Shown here: piece by piece, positions 40,460 through 52,097 of the stretch
How the letters are laid out: the number at the start of each line of letters is the position of its first letter
Position numbering within the stretch: position 1 is the stretch's first letter
NCBI RefSeq assembly: GCF_042186555.1
Contig: NC_133328.1
Location: forward strand, 62,520,685-62,584,684
Origin: Aquarana catesbeiana
Taxonomy: Eukaryota > Chordata > Amphibia > Anura > Ranidae
Direction: 5' to 3'
Length of the DNA: 64,000 nt
Made by a program: the position numbers and the translations under genes
The notes under the pieces: model-generated
What the model was told of the DNA's origin: nothing
The model's database searches: none
What the model saw: only the letters and a program-made list of their open reading frames with translations

Positions 40460-42160
40460 TGAAGTATGGTAAACGTAAGCCTCCGTTCCTGCAATTTACC
40501 CTCACACCCCTTATGCCACTGCCTCCTCTGTAACTGACCCTGGCTTGTTATTTGACCACGCTTCTGCCTAATGATTCTGTACATACTTCTGCCTGATTTG
40601 GAACTGACCCTGGACTGTTATTCGACCATGCTTCTGCCTAACGATTCTGTACATACATCTGCCTAGATTAGGGTCTGGAGACTCGGAGGCTTCAAAGAGA
40701 TTTGGGTGGGAGAAGCCTCTACCCCTGTCCCCATTCTGTCCTGAACGAGGCCCTACTTCTGCCTGTAGAACTTACTGCCGTCATGCCTCTGCCTGTCACA
40801 CTGACCACACCACATGGACCTGCCTACTAGCAGGACCAATATTTTTGGCACTGCGGACAATATCTCTGCCTGCACTGACCCTGGACTTTATATGGACAGT
40901 AACTGTGCCTGCTGCCTGGACAATTGTTTTCGCCGCTGCTGACCAAGTCCCTGCCTGCTGCCTGGACCAGTGCTATCCCCCTGTGTACAACTGCGCTACT
41001 ACAACCACAGGTAATCTTTTGTTTACGCTTTGCTCAGCATAATGTATTTTGGGGTGTAATTCTTGGTATGTGCATGCTATGTGTCCCTGGAACACCTGAC
41101 GGTGTTCCTTGCATGTTGGATCTCTGTATGTGGCCAGGCTGTGTAGAAGTCTCACACATGTGGTATCGCCATACTCAGGAGGAGTAGCAGAATGTATTTT
41201 GGGGTGTCGACTCTCCGAACGCCACTTTCCCGATAAGATTTCTCCCAAACCAACAGGCCAACAACGGCAAAAAAAATGTAAGGTGTGTACCAGAGCAGGA
41301 TTCAGAAGAGACACATCTTATTATTGTGCACAATGTCCTTCTGAACCAGGCCTCTGCGTAGGTGAATGTTTTCGTCGTTACCATACTTCACTAAATTATT
41401 AGTGAAGTATGGTAAACGTAAGCCTCCGTTCCTGCAATTTACCCTCACACCCCTTATGCCACTGCCTCCTCTGTAACTGACCCTGGCTTGTTATTTGACC
41501 ACGCTTCTGCCTAACGATTCTGTACATACTTCTGCCTGATTTGGAACTGACCCTGGACTGTTATTCGACCATGCTTCTGCCTAACGATTCTGTACATACA
41601 TCTGCCTGATCTGGAACTGACCTTGGACTGTTTGACCATGATATTTGCCTGCCTCTTGGACTGATCTTGTACCCTGATACTGGACTAGTGGGATTCAACA
41701 CAGGTGTCTCACATATGTGAGGGGCTCCAGAATTGTTTTTCTGGATGTAGAAAACAATTTTTTTTGTTTTCTCAATCCTAGATTAAGGTCTGGAGACTCG
41801 GAGGCTTCAAAGGGATTTGGGTGGGAGAAGCCTCTACCCCTGTCCCCATTCTGTCCTGAACGAGGCCCTACTTCTGCCTGTAGAACTTACTGCCGTCATG
41901 CCTCTGCCTGTCACACTGACCACACCACATGGACCTGCCTACTACCAGGACCAATATTTTTGGCACTGCGGACAATATCTCTGCCTGCACTAACCCTGGA
42001 CTTTATATGGACAGTAACCGTGCCTGCTGCCTGGACAATTGTGTTCGCCGCTGCTGACCAAGTCCCTGCCTGCTGCCTGGACCAGTGCTATCCTCCTGTG
42101 TACAACTGCGCTACTACAACCACAGGTAATCTTTTGTTTACGCTTTGCTCAGCATAATGT
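40262..42160 (+). repeat. Tandem duplication of about 943 bp in piggyBac 2
   Basis: GTCGACTCTCCGAATGCCAC near 40262 and GTCGACTCTCCGAACGCCAC near 41205 begin two copies. Each includes the end of the transposase gene, its 3' UTR (TTCTGCCTAACGATTCTGTACATAC words) and the TGTATTTTGGGGTGT phrase. Copy 2 is longer around 41600-41780, with about 150 bases missing from copy 1. The joint in copy 1 is ...GGGGTGT|CGACTCTCC at about 41204. Confidence 0.9.
41205..41402 (+). pseudogene. Duplicated C-terminus of piggyBac transposase
   Basis: Encodes the last 65 residues again, with the cysteine-rich motif complete (CKVCTRAGF...CAQCPSEPGLC...YHTSLNY). It has no start or core domain of its own. Differences from the parent are few (for example DKIPP against DKISP), so the duplication is recent. 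Confidence 0.9.
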
Positions 42161-43004
42161 ATTTTGGGGTGTAATTCTTGGTATGTGCATGCTATGTGTC
42201 CCTGGAACACCTGACGGTGTTCCTTGCATGTTGGATCTCTGTATGTGGCCAGGCTGTGTAGAAGTCTCACACATGTGGTATCGCCATACTCAGGAGGAGT
42301 AGCAGAATGTATTTTGGGGTGTCATTTTTGCTATCCAAATGCTATGTGTTGGAAATATCTTATAAACGGACAATTTTGTGTAAAAAAAATGCGTTTTCAT
42401 TTTTTTTCCACATTTTTCAAAAACTTCTGTAAAAAAATGAACCATTCAAAAGACTCATTATGCCTCATAGATTATACGTTGGGGTGTTAGCTTTCCAAAA
42501 TGGGGTCATTTTGTGGGTGTTTCCATTGTCCTGGTGCTCCAGGCCCTTCAAAAGATTAATTGGTGGTTGAGAGATGTGATGTGTAATTTATGCTCCTAGA
42601 ACACCTGATGGTGCTCCATGCATGTTGGGCCTCTGTATGTGGCTAGGCAGTGAAAAAGTCACACACATGTGGTATCGTAATACTCAGGAGGAGTAGCAGA
42701 ATGTATTTTGGGGTGTCATTTGTGGTATACACATGCCATGTGAGAGAAATAAGCTATTACAATTACAATTTTGTGGGGAAAAAAAAAATCTCAATTTTGC
42801 AAAGAATTGTGGGAAAAAAATACAACTTCAAATAACTCACCATGCCTCTAACTAAATACATTGAAATGTCTACTTTCCAAAAAGGGGTTATTTGGGGGGC
42901 GTTTGTACTTTCCTGGCTTGTTAGGGTCTCAGGAAATGAGATAGGCCACCAGTATCAGATGTGATCATTTTTTTATGATTTGCACCATAGCTTGTAGACT
43001 CTAA

Positions 43005-43450
43005 TGCCGCGTACACACGGTCGGACTTTTCGTCTACAAAAGTCCGACAGCCTGTCCAACAGACTTCCGACGTACCTTCGGCGGACTTGCGGCAGACTTT
43101 CTTACGAACGGACTTGCCTACACACGACCACACAAAAGTCCGACGGATTCGTACGTGATGACGTACACCGGACTAAAATAAGGAAGTTCATAGCCAGTAG
43201 CCAATAGCTGCCCTAGCATGGGTTTTTGTCCGTCGGACTAGCACACAGACGAGCGGATTTCGGGGTCCGTCGTACTTACGACGTAAAGATTTGAAGCATG
43301 TTTCAAATCTAAAGTCCGTCGGATTTGAGGCTAAAAAAGTCCGTTGAAAGTCCGGAGAAGCCCACACACGATCGGATTACCAGCCAGCTTTAGTCCGTCA
43401 GCGTCCGTTGGACTTTTGTAGACGAAAAGTCCGACCGTGTGTACGCGGCA
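43005..43450. mobile_element. Harbinger-type MITE (446 bp), copy 2
   Basis: Ends are TGCCGCGTACACACGGTCGGAC and GTCCGACCGTGTGTACGCGGCA, with TAA on both sides (43002-43004, 43451-43453). Exactly the same length as the MITE at 32873-33318 and largely the same interior (TACGTGATGACGTAC; GGAAGTT-ATAGCCAGTAGCC). Inserted in the 3' region of piggyBac 2. Confidence 0.92.
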
Positions 43451-44094
43451 TAAAACTTTCACACAGACCAAATAATTTCCACAAATTTTTGGTTATTTTT
43501 ACCAAAGATATGTAGCAGTATAAATTGTGGCCAAAATTTATGAAGAAAAATTACGAATTTGCAAAATTTTATCACAGAAATTAGGAAAAATTCGTTTTTT
43601 TTCAAAATTTTCGGTCTTTTTTCATTTATAGCGCAAAAAATAAAAAACCCAGAGGTGATCAAATACCACCAAAATAAAGCTCTATTTGTATGAAGAAAAG
43701 GACAAAAAATCATTTGGGTACAGTGTTGCATGACTGAGTAATTGTCATTCAAAGTGTGAGAGCACTGAAAGCTGAAAATTGGTCTGGATAGGAGGGGGGT
43801 TTAAGTGCCTAGTAAGCAAGTGGTTAAACAACATAAAACACTGTAAAAAACGTTTTATCGCTCATAATGACACAATTCCATGTAATAACAGTAAAACCAC
43901 AAAACAAAAATCATTACTAAATATATTTATTGAAAGTATGAAGTGTTTTTTGTAATTGTAAACAAACAAAAATGTGATTTAATGATGTTTATCAACTAAA
44001 GTTACAATTTTAACCATGTTCTACATCAATATGAAATTCCTTCAATTGTAGGACTTGCAGGAAATCAGTATTTACACTGAACTACATTTAATAT

Positions 44095-44703
44095 ATTTAA
44101 CAACTTTTTTCTTTCATTTAGCTCACTGAGACAAGATTCTACCCAAGCATCAGAAACATCTTCTGAAAATAGTGGTCCAGATAGCCTCTTTTGTCGGGAT
44201 AATCTGCCGACAGGCCCATGTTTTTTTTTTTTATGGACACTAAGGAGTGGAGCGACCTGAGAAAACGACAAGTTGGACACCAGTTTAAAGAACTGCATTG
44301 GACAAATATAATCTCAAAAGGAATACAATCTGTACATCCATACTGCAGCATTGCTTTTAAAAGGCACACCGTGAAAAATAAAATGTCCAAAAGAAAAGGA
44401 CCTTTATTTAATTGCCTGGGATACTGCACATTTTCAGATTGCCCAGTTTGTCTAGAGGTGACTGTGAGGGATGAGAATACCCTGAAGGCCTGGGTGACCT
44501 TTCAGGGAGAGGAGGTCTGTCACAGTATGGAAGAATTAAAAAGAAGATATATACGGGCTGATAACAAAGACATTTTTGGAAACAACTTGAATCAGTGCTT
44601 CCAAGGGCCTTACATTTGCAGTGTATGGACAAAATCCAACCTAAAGTCTTTGAATCAGGATGCAGAGACCAGGCACCTACAGCTGCAGTCCTCAAAAACA
44701 TAG
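44095..44703 (+). pseudogene. N-terminal part of the DDE-like/C48 gene
   Basis: After an acceptor-like CTTTTTTCTTTCATTTAG (to about 44120) a frame encodes a Ser-rich segment, then a T12 run at 44221-44232 shifts the frame. From 44233 it reads MDTKEWSDLRKRQVGHQFKEL and a Cys-rich patch NCLGYCTFSDCPVCLEV, then GEEVCHSMEELKRRYIRAD. The patch could be a zinc-binding domain. The frame ends at 44703, shortly before the Harbinger insertion. The poly-T run is either a real frameshift or a length error. Confidence 0.5.
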
Positions 44704-45776
44704 CCTACATGACACAAAAGTAATGCAGAAGGCATGACAACGAAATACTAATGCCCCGTACACATGGTCGGATTTTCCGATGGAAAATGTCCGATCGGAG
44801 CGTGTTGTCGGAAATTCCGACCGTGTGTGGGCTCCATCGGACATTTTCCATCGGATTTTCCGACACACAAAGTTGGAGAGCAGGAGATAAAATTTTCCGA
44901 CAACAAAGTCCGATCGCGTCAATTCCGACCGTGTGTGGCCTGTTCCGACGCACAAAGTGCCACGCATGCTCAGAAGAAATTCCGACACGGAACAACTCGG
45001 TCTGGTAAAATTAGCGTTCGCAATGAATACAGCACTTTCGTCACGCTGCAATGTTAAAAATGGTTTAATACAGCGCACTCTCTTCTTCTTTATAATGTGA
45101 CAAGAATTAAGTAGTTTTGCTGCTCATATTCACACAGACTTCTCACAAACTTATTTCTTTACTATTTATCGGGATTCCCTCAATATATTTTGATTTGTCA
45201 CATCTGACAACATTATTTTGTGTTTTTTTTTTTGGTTTTTAAGTCCAATTATTTTTTTTTTTGGTTTGTCTTTTTTTCAAGGCTTATTTTTGGTTTTGGG
45301 GATTTTTATTTGTACTCCTGAAAATTTTTGTGTGTGTTTTTTGTGTCAAGTTACCACAACACCATTGATATGTTGTTCTATTTAATCTGTAGGAGATTGT
45401 TTGGTGGTGTTGTCCCTTGTTAATTTCACATTTTATGTTAGAAATGTACCTGAATCTTCACCAACAAACAGTCCTTTTTGGATGAAAACACACATAGGAG
45501 AGGATAATTTTCCAAAAAATTACTTTTATTAAGGGCTCACAACTAAACAAAGAGGGAGGCAACGGTGGAGAAACTGCAGAAATGGGTGAAGCCTTGGACC
45601 CCCAGGGCACACATCAACTATTTTCAATCAAAATTGGTGGCCTGAGGAGTCCTTATCTAAGGGAGGGCAGTCTGGTCCAGAAGTCCCAGAGATCCGGAAA
45701 GCAGCAGATGACATCTGTGTCCCCAGGCTGTGGTCATACAAGAGACTGCAGCTTTTGTCAGAACAGACTGAACCCA

Positions 45777-46964
45777 TCACTCTCTGGTCTTCCTTCCACG
45801 CTTCCTTCCACGCGGTTGCTCTGGTGGTGGAGTTGTGGCTGCAGGAGGAGGAGGATGGTCCAACTCAATCACGTAGGTCTTGGGTGTTAGTTCCCCACTC
45901 ACCCCCTTACTTAGGACTTTATAAAGAAGGTCCTCACACAGCTTGCGTTGACCCTCCTGCATGCCCTGCAGTTTGGTGGCAGCCATGCAGGCAAAGGCCT
46001 CTTCAGGAGTGGGTAAGGCTCGGAGGGATGCAGAAGCCTCCTGAATGAGCCTGAGCGCTGAATCCTGCATGGGAGTCGCCTTCCTTGCTCTTTTATATGG
46101 AAGGCGGAGGGGAGGAACCTGCGATTCGGTCAGGCTGCGACTGGTCCCAGGCTTCTCTTGGCTGACACATAGCCCCACCTCCTCCTGGATGCCACTAATC
46201 CCCACCTCCTCCTGACTGCCACATTCCACAACCTCCTCCTGGCTGAGGTCTTCCTGTGTATGAAAAAGGGACATAGTTTTAGTTTTTTATTCATCAATCA
46301 CACACAATTTTCACCTCATGACTGTTGCAAATTGAATGTTAACAAATATAACAGACTATCCTTCTGAGCCCAGCAATTTTCTTTCTTGTGCCAATTTTGG
46401 GTGCCCACTACTGTCTATTGATATGTAAAACACTTTTTTCAATCAGCAATTAGTGATCAATAATAACATCTAGTAAAGATCATTTCTTTATTGACCAGAA
46501 ATCTGTAGAAGAATGCTATACCTGACTCCAGCTGGGCTCCTCCACTTCTTCCTGGCTGGAAGGCCCAGGTTGGACATCGGAAGCCTCAGCTGGGGTGGAA
46601 GAAAGAGTGGAAGGAAGGGTGGAGAGGGATTCCCTGACTTCAGTGTGGTCTGACAGAAATCGCAGTCTCTCATAGTACCACAGTCTGGGGACATAAACAT
46701 CATCTGCTCCAGCTCCGGATCTCTGGGAATCCGTGACCTTCTTGCGCTCTCTAAGATAAGTGCTCCTCAGGCCACCAATTTTGGCTTTTAGGGGATGGTT
46801 GCTGTGGGGACCACCGGCTTCACCAACTCCAGCAGTTTTTCCAGCGTTGCCTGCCTCTTTTGTTTATTGTTGTAATGGGGGTGTCTCACCTGCCACAGAC
46901 AGGACAGCTCCCTGTACTTGTCTATGAACAGGGGGAGGAAGTTGTGGTCATTGAAGCCATCCAT
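45777..46964 (-). pseudogene. Harbinger accessory MADF-type protein
   Basis: Exon 1 starts MDGFNDHNFLPLFIDKYREL (46964), just after a TTGCAG acceptor of a 5' UTR intron. It has the MADF pattern: an aromatic-rich first helix, CLWQVRHPHYNNK, then a helix KRQATLEKLLELVK. A CCCC run near 46793 shifts the frame. The remainder of the exon (IGGLRSTYLRERKKVTDSQ onward) then reads to a CAG|GTATAG donor at 46522. The last exon (46253-45777) has QEEV-type repeats, a helical EEAFACMAATKLQGMQEG segment, and a tail with PPPPAATTPPPEQPRGRKRG. Only the one frameshift is seen. MADF proteins bind DNA, and a role with the transposase is inference. Confidence 0.75.
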
Positions 46965-47254
46965 TTTATCTGCAAGACACAACACAAGACAAACCCTAAG
47001 GTCAGGCCAAACTCTCCTAATCTTGTTACAATATAGGCTTCTATTTCGAAGCAGTATAGGCCTAAGTTTAGATCTTACCTTCGTTATCACGATCGACGCT
47101 TTCGATGCTCCTTCCTCCGCTCACAGATCGTATGTAATACGCACGCGTGTTATGCTTTATACACACTGCGCATGCGTGTAACTCCGCCCACCCCTGACGT
47201 TCTTTCTAGTCTATTCCCCGCCCCTTTTCGTTCGGCGCAGTGGGGGAAGAGCAC

Positions 47255-48542
47255 ATGGCGGATACACAGCAGGTGCGTGCTAATTATAGCAACGAGGAGG
47301 AGGAGGAGGAAAGCCTGGAGGCAGAAACTTCCCTATCCAGAAGGAGATTTAAGGCCTCAAATATGTCCTTTGGGGAGATGTTGGAGATGGTCGACATCCT
47401 GCAGAGGGCCGGCTATGAGGGGAAGTATGGGCCTTACCCCAACCCCAATGGTCGAAAGGCCAAGATCATGGCGAAAGTGGTCAGGAGTCTGCACCGGCAT
47501 TTCGGGGTACGACGATCGAAAGATCAGCTCAGGAAACGGTGGTCGGACCTGAAATTACGAGAACATGAGAAGTACAGAAAGATTCGGAGAGTTGTCCTGT
47601 GTTCCTATTCTTTATGTTTATTACGTTCGTGCTGCTCCATGTGCTTTTCTTACAAGTCTACATTTTTACATGGCAAATTTCATGTTCATGGGTACATTAT
47701 TCGTTCGTATCAAACATTTTTCTTTCGGCCTATAAAACACCATTGTTTAGGCCATATGCATTTGGCCACAATTTTTATGCCCTACTTGTCATAAACTATT
47801 TTGGTTGTGTAGATGGCTTTGTTACTAGAATGAAATGCAAAATAGATTCTGTGTAAGGAGAGGACACTCAGCAGCTGTTTTCACATCTGGACACTGGAGC
47901 ACTAGTGTGGGACACAAGAACACCATTTTTATTAGAGGGACCACACAGGTGCTCCAGTGTATACTATAGGGGGGGGCTACATCTGTGAAGCTTGTACCAA
48001 ACAGGTCAAGTATTGAAGCTTGACAAAGGACACTGAAAATGCCACATTTTGGAACTCTGCCAAAATAGACAATTGTACCCCACTTCCAAGCAATGTTTCC
48101 TATTTATAGCTCTGCCATCAAATCACTGTGTGCTAAGTATAGCATTTTTTTTTGACAGGGGAGAAAAGACTCGCAGGACACCCCTCATCCGAGGAGAACA
48201 CAGACCCCCCACCTCTGGAAGAAGGGGAAATCCCACCATCCCAAGAAGTGCAGGAGGAGGAAGAAGACGTGGTGGAAATAGTCACCACAACAGGTGAGTG
48301 TCTGCGACAACAGGCTCAGGTAAGAGATGTATGACGGCATATTTTTGATACTTTTTTTTTGGGTTTCTCTCTTTTTAGGTGATCGTGATGTTGTGGCTCC
48401 AGATCCTTTCACATCAGAAAGTGCCCAGATCCTGATCGGGGAGATCATGGGGTGTAATTTAGAATTGGAAAACCTCAATAAAAACATCAATGATGTTATT
48501 CAAAAAAATAAAAACATCATTGATGTTTTGGGGCGAATTTAA
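47255..48542 (+). CDS. Harbinger Myb/SANT-like protein (spliced)
   Basis: Exon 1 begins MADTQQVRANYSNEEEEEE (47255) and carries the DNA-binding region: MSFGEMLEMVDILQRAGYEG, then KIMAKVVRSLHRHFGVRRS, then QLRKRWSDLKLREHEKYRKIRR, a trihelix with spaced aromatic residues. Exon 2 (48159-48293, after TTGACAG, before CAG|GTGAGT) adds an acidic PPPLEEGEIPPSQEVQEEEE region. Exon 3 (48379-48542) ends with an amphipathic helix (LELENLNKNINDVIQ). In Harbinger elements a Myb-like partner brings the transposase to DNA and to the nucleus. The exon 1 donor (near 47587) is weak, which may be a lesion. Otherwise the frame is open. Confidence 0.8.
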
Positions 48543-49425
48543 AATCCCTCACAATCCCTTTGTTTTTTGTGTGCTTCAATGTTCACAATGTTTGAAAGAT
48601 TTTTCGAAAAGCCTAATTTGGAGGATGCACACAGTGTGCCAACATGTGCTATCTGCCATCATGGGAGATCAATGGTCGCGTTTTGGGGGTGCAACCCCTT
48701 CCTCAATAATAAAGTAGCTGAGAGGAAGGGGTTGCTCCCCCAAAACACGTCCCTTGATCCCCCGTGATGGCAGCTAGCACGTTGACATTGTGAAATTTGT
48801 GTGCATCTTCCAAATTTGGCTTTTCCTGGGGTGACTTCACCCCATCTGAACGCAATATCAAACACAGTTCCTAAATACTCATGTCTGATAGTACCTTCAA
48901 GTTCAAACAAATGGGAATTTTGTAAGTTCAAGATTTGTGTCTTTCTTGTTGGTTTTACACATGCTTGTTTTATCTTAAATGGACATTTATCTTTTTTATA
49001 ATGCTACCCCAAAAATTGTTATACAACAAACATGTTGGTTTGTTTTAAAAACCTTTTCTAAATGCACATGTGATTGTGCAGGTATTAAAAAGATTGTTCA
49101 TCAAGAATGTGTGGATTATTGTCTCAATGCTACAACACTTTGTTTGTTGGTGATGTCATTGCTGTTTTCTATGAAAATGGGTGTTATTTCCTAAGGGAAA
49201 ATCCACTTTGCACTACAAGTGCAGTTTTAGTGCAGTTTCAGTGCACTTGTAGTGCAAATTGTCTTTGCCTTTAGTAAATAACACCCAACAGTGCTTTGTA
49301 TAAGGTTACACAATCATGCCATTTTCGAAACTCAACACATTTCTGTCAGGGTCAGCTAAAACAAACACAAGCAGTAAATGTCCACAAAGATTTTCTTTTT
49401 TTTGCTTTTTTATTTGATAAAGGCT
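48543..49425. other. Non-coding stretch between convergent Harbinger genes
   Basis: AT-rich, with two pairs of short inverted repeats: GCTATCTGCCATCATGGG...CCCGTGATGGCAGCTAGC (about 48648-48778), including GGTTGCTCCCCCAAAAC against GTTTTGGGGGTGCAACCCC, and AGTGCAGTTTTAGTGCAG/CACTTGTAGTGCAAA (49220-49260). These lie between the 3' ends of the Myb-like and transposase genes, so bidirectional termination or a small nested MITE is possible. No gene. Confidence 0.5.
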
Positions 49426-51612
49426 TCACAAATTTGCTGGCATATTGATGGCCCCCCTACCCGCAAAGAACTCCAGGTATCGTAACCGGACATCACAGGC
49501 ACTCAGGGAGGGCAAGCCAGGACGGCCACTTTCAAGCGCCATCAGTGTTGTTTCATGGATCATTCCGGCCTCAGGCCCAACTGAGCCAGCATAGTTGGCG
49601 GAATGTTTGCGTAAAAAGTTATGGAGAATACAGCACGCCAGGATTATATGATTAAGTTTATACTCCGCCATATGGATGGGTGTCAGAAATAGGCGGAAGC
49701 GGCTGGACAGGATTCCAAATGTGTTCTCCACCACTCTTCGGGCTCTGGCCAGCCGGTAATTAAAAACCCTCTGTTCCGGGGTGAGGGTCCTCATAGGGAA
49801 TGGCCGCATAAGATGGTCCCCCAGCGCAAACGCTTCATCAGCAACGAACACGAATGGGAGTCCTTCCACATTGTCCTCTGGAGGTGGTCCAAGTCCAAGC
49901 TGCCATTCTGGAGATGCCTGTAGAACTCCGTCTGGGCGATGACTCCACCATCGGACATCCGGCCATTCTTCCCCACGTCCACATACAAGAAGTCGTAATT
50001 AGCCGACACCACCGCCAACATCACAATACTATTGAACCCCTTATAGTTGAAATAGTACGACCCCAAGTTGGGTGGTGGGACGATGTGGACGTGTTTCCCA
50101 TCAATTGCCCCTCCGCAGTTAGGAAAGTCCCACCGCTCGGCAAAGTGGGAGGCCACAGTCAGCCATTCCTGTGGCGTGGAAGGAAACTGTTGAGGAAAAC
50201 AAAAATAAATTAATATTTTTGCACATAAACATGGCAAGCAGATTAGACACAAACATTCTTGGCCAACCTCCAGATAGCATTTATTAAGGGGAATTTAGCA
50301 ACAGCAAAGTATAAGGTACACCTATCATATTCCCCCTCCCCCCATCTCATGGGCCATTTCTAACATTATGGGGGGTGGGGAAATCTTGGACAGGTAACCC
50401 TCTCCACTTCATTGAGAGATGAATGCCTAAATACAGGGTATTACTTGGAACAGCCCCTCCTTAGTTACACTATTGGCAGCCCACTGGACAGGTAAGAAGT
50501 GTCATAATACAAAGATATAAATACACACTGTACACATTTGAGCACATTTGGACATTCTGCTATTACCTATCAAGATAATAATAGGATCTAAAAAGTTTAA
50601 ACAGTACCATTTGAAAGTATACAGGCAGGCCCTTGCACTACATGCTTTGGGGAATTCATCCATAAATCTGACCAGTAAAGAGATGGGTATAGTGTGTATG
50701 GGTTTGTCAAAGTCAGCAGATAGATGATTGAGGATAGATAGAGAATTGGGATCAGCTGACTTAGCAGTTGGGGGAGGGAGGGTTACTAAAAATGATTTGG
50801 GGACAGCACAAAAAAAAGGCCTCTGGCACTCTGCCTGAATTTAAAGCTAAAATAACATTTCAAAACATTTTAGGGGGTGTTTGGGGTAAAGCACTACTAT
50901 GGAGCTGATAAAATACATTGTTAAGTGACTACATGAGGTGAATATAGGGCCCGTAGACCATGCTGGGGAGGTTAGTGAAGGACAATCTGTATGAAGGACC
51001 TAAAAAATTAATTACATAAAAATCCAGCATGAATGAGGACAAAGGGGACATTCACAGCATATTACAATCATGGTAATTAGGGAATGAGGAAAGAAATACA
51101 AGATATTAGCAAACATTAAATACAATAAAATGTGATATTAAAGGATAAAAATCTTACCTTCATATACTCCTTCTGCAGGACCTGGATGATGGCAGAACAG
51201 GTCTCTGGGATGATGATCCCCTAGCCTGGGGGGAGATGCCTGTCGAGAACTTCAAGTCCTGCAGGCTTCTCCCTGTCGCCAAGTACCGCAGGGTAGCGAC
51301 CAGCCTCTGCTATGGAGTGATGGATTGCCTCATGCAGGTATCCTGCCTGCTAATATAAGGGGTGAGTGAAGCCAGCAGACGGTGAAATATGGGGTCCGTC
51401 ATCCTGAGAAAGTTCCTGAAATCATCAGGATTATTCTCACGGATCTCATGGAGCAAAGGCATATGAGAGAACTGGTCACGCTGGAGCAACCAATTCTTGG
51501 TCCATGAACTCCTCCCCACCCTGTTCATGGACTGGACTTGTGTCAAGGTCAGGACCCCAACACCAAGCCCCCGCACAGCACGAACTCTACGAGGAGTACG
51601 TATACGCAACAT
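49426..51612 (-). pseudogene. HARBI1-type transposase, three lesions
   Basis: Exon 1 (51612-51158, donor AAG|GTAAGA) begins MLRIRTPRRVRAVRG and contains FRNFLRMTDPIFHRLL and a helix-turn-helix-like RLVATLRYLATGRSL. Exon 2 (50186-49426, acceptor CAACAG) has the DDE_Tnp_4 core. First Asp is in GGAIDGKHV, second Asp in DVGKNGRMSDGG, third Asp in FVADEAFALG and the Glu in RRVVENTFGIL. The lesions are a TAG at 51310-51312 in place of Glu, a one-base loss near 51222 (QA-GIIIPETCSAI is out of frame), and a frameshift near 49900. All catalytic residues survive but the chain does not. Confidence 0.92.
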
Positions 51613-52097
51613 GGCTATAAAACGGTCGGCTGCTCAGAACGAAGTAACAGAACACACTGAAGAACAGCAAGGCCTGTGAAGAGCGACCTGAAAAACAGTA
51701 ACGAATGCACAAAAACACGGACAAGTCAATGGTACTTGCTTGCACGCACTGAAGAGCAGATACAAACCCACAAGCACAAACTGAACGGCAGAAAACGATC
51801 TGAAAGCCACGAGTTTGAAAAAGCGCGAATCGTCTCTCACCAAACTTTTACTAACACGAGATTAGCAAAAGGAGCCCAAAGGGTGCCGCGCTTGGTTCTG
51901 AACTGGCCTTTTCTAGTCTCATCGTACGTGGTGTACGTGACCGCCTGGTTGGCGATCGGAAATTCCGACAACTTTGTGCGACCGTGTGTACGCAAAACAA
52001 GTTTGAGCCAACATCCGTCGGAAAAAATCCTAGGATTTTGTTGTCGGAATGTCCGAACAAAGTCCGACCGTGTGTACGGGGCATAAGTCTTCTCAAA

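Larger units (their letters stand above)
37517..43827 (+). mobile_element. piggyBac element 2 (transposase intact)
   Basis: TTAA stands at 37517-37520 and 43824-43827. The left end is CCTCCTGACATCCGGCCG and the right end is GTGCCTAGTAAGCAAGTGG. Order: subterminal hairpins (GGAGGCCGTCATATGACGGCCTCC-type, 37577-37600; AATGGCC...GGCCATT, 37692-37716), 24-bp minisatellite, transposase, a 943-bp duplication, a 3' region with diverged 394-bp-type units, a nested Harbinger MITE and the common 3' end. It has the same plan as piggyBac 1 but is clearly younger. Confidence 0.9.
44752..52083. mobile_element. Complete PIF/Harbinger element with three genes
   Basis: Termini are TGCCCCGTACACATGGTCGGA and, inverted, TGCCCCGTACACACGGTCGGA, flanked by TAA (44749-44751 and 52084-52086). 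A 3-bp TWA duplication is diagnostic for PIF/Harbinger. It carries an accessory MADF-type gene (minus), a Myb-like gene (plus) and a HARBI1-type transposase pseudogene (minus). The accessory and Myb-like genes diverge from a 290-bp GC-rich spacer at 46965-47254 that probably holds both promoters. Stretches without genes: 44752-45776 (terminal region and a reversed exon copy), 48543-49425, and 50187-51157 (transposase intron). Confidence 0.92.

Noticed and set aside
44218..44232. Poly-T run as a programmed frameshift site
   Set aside because: The surrounding gene is decayed in many places, so a simple slippage mutation or length error is more likely.
48640..48785. microRNA-like hairpin in the Harbinger intergenic stretch
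   Set aside because: The inverted repeat is imperfect and long-looped, and a small fold-back MITE explains it as well. Small-RNA data would be needed.
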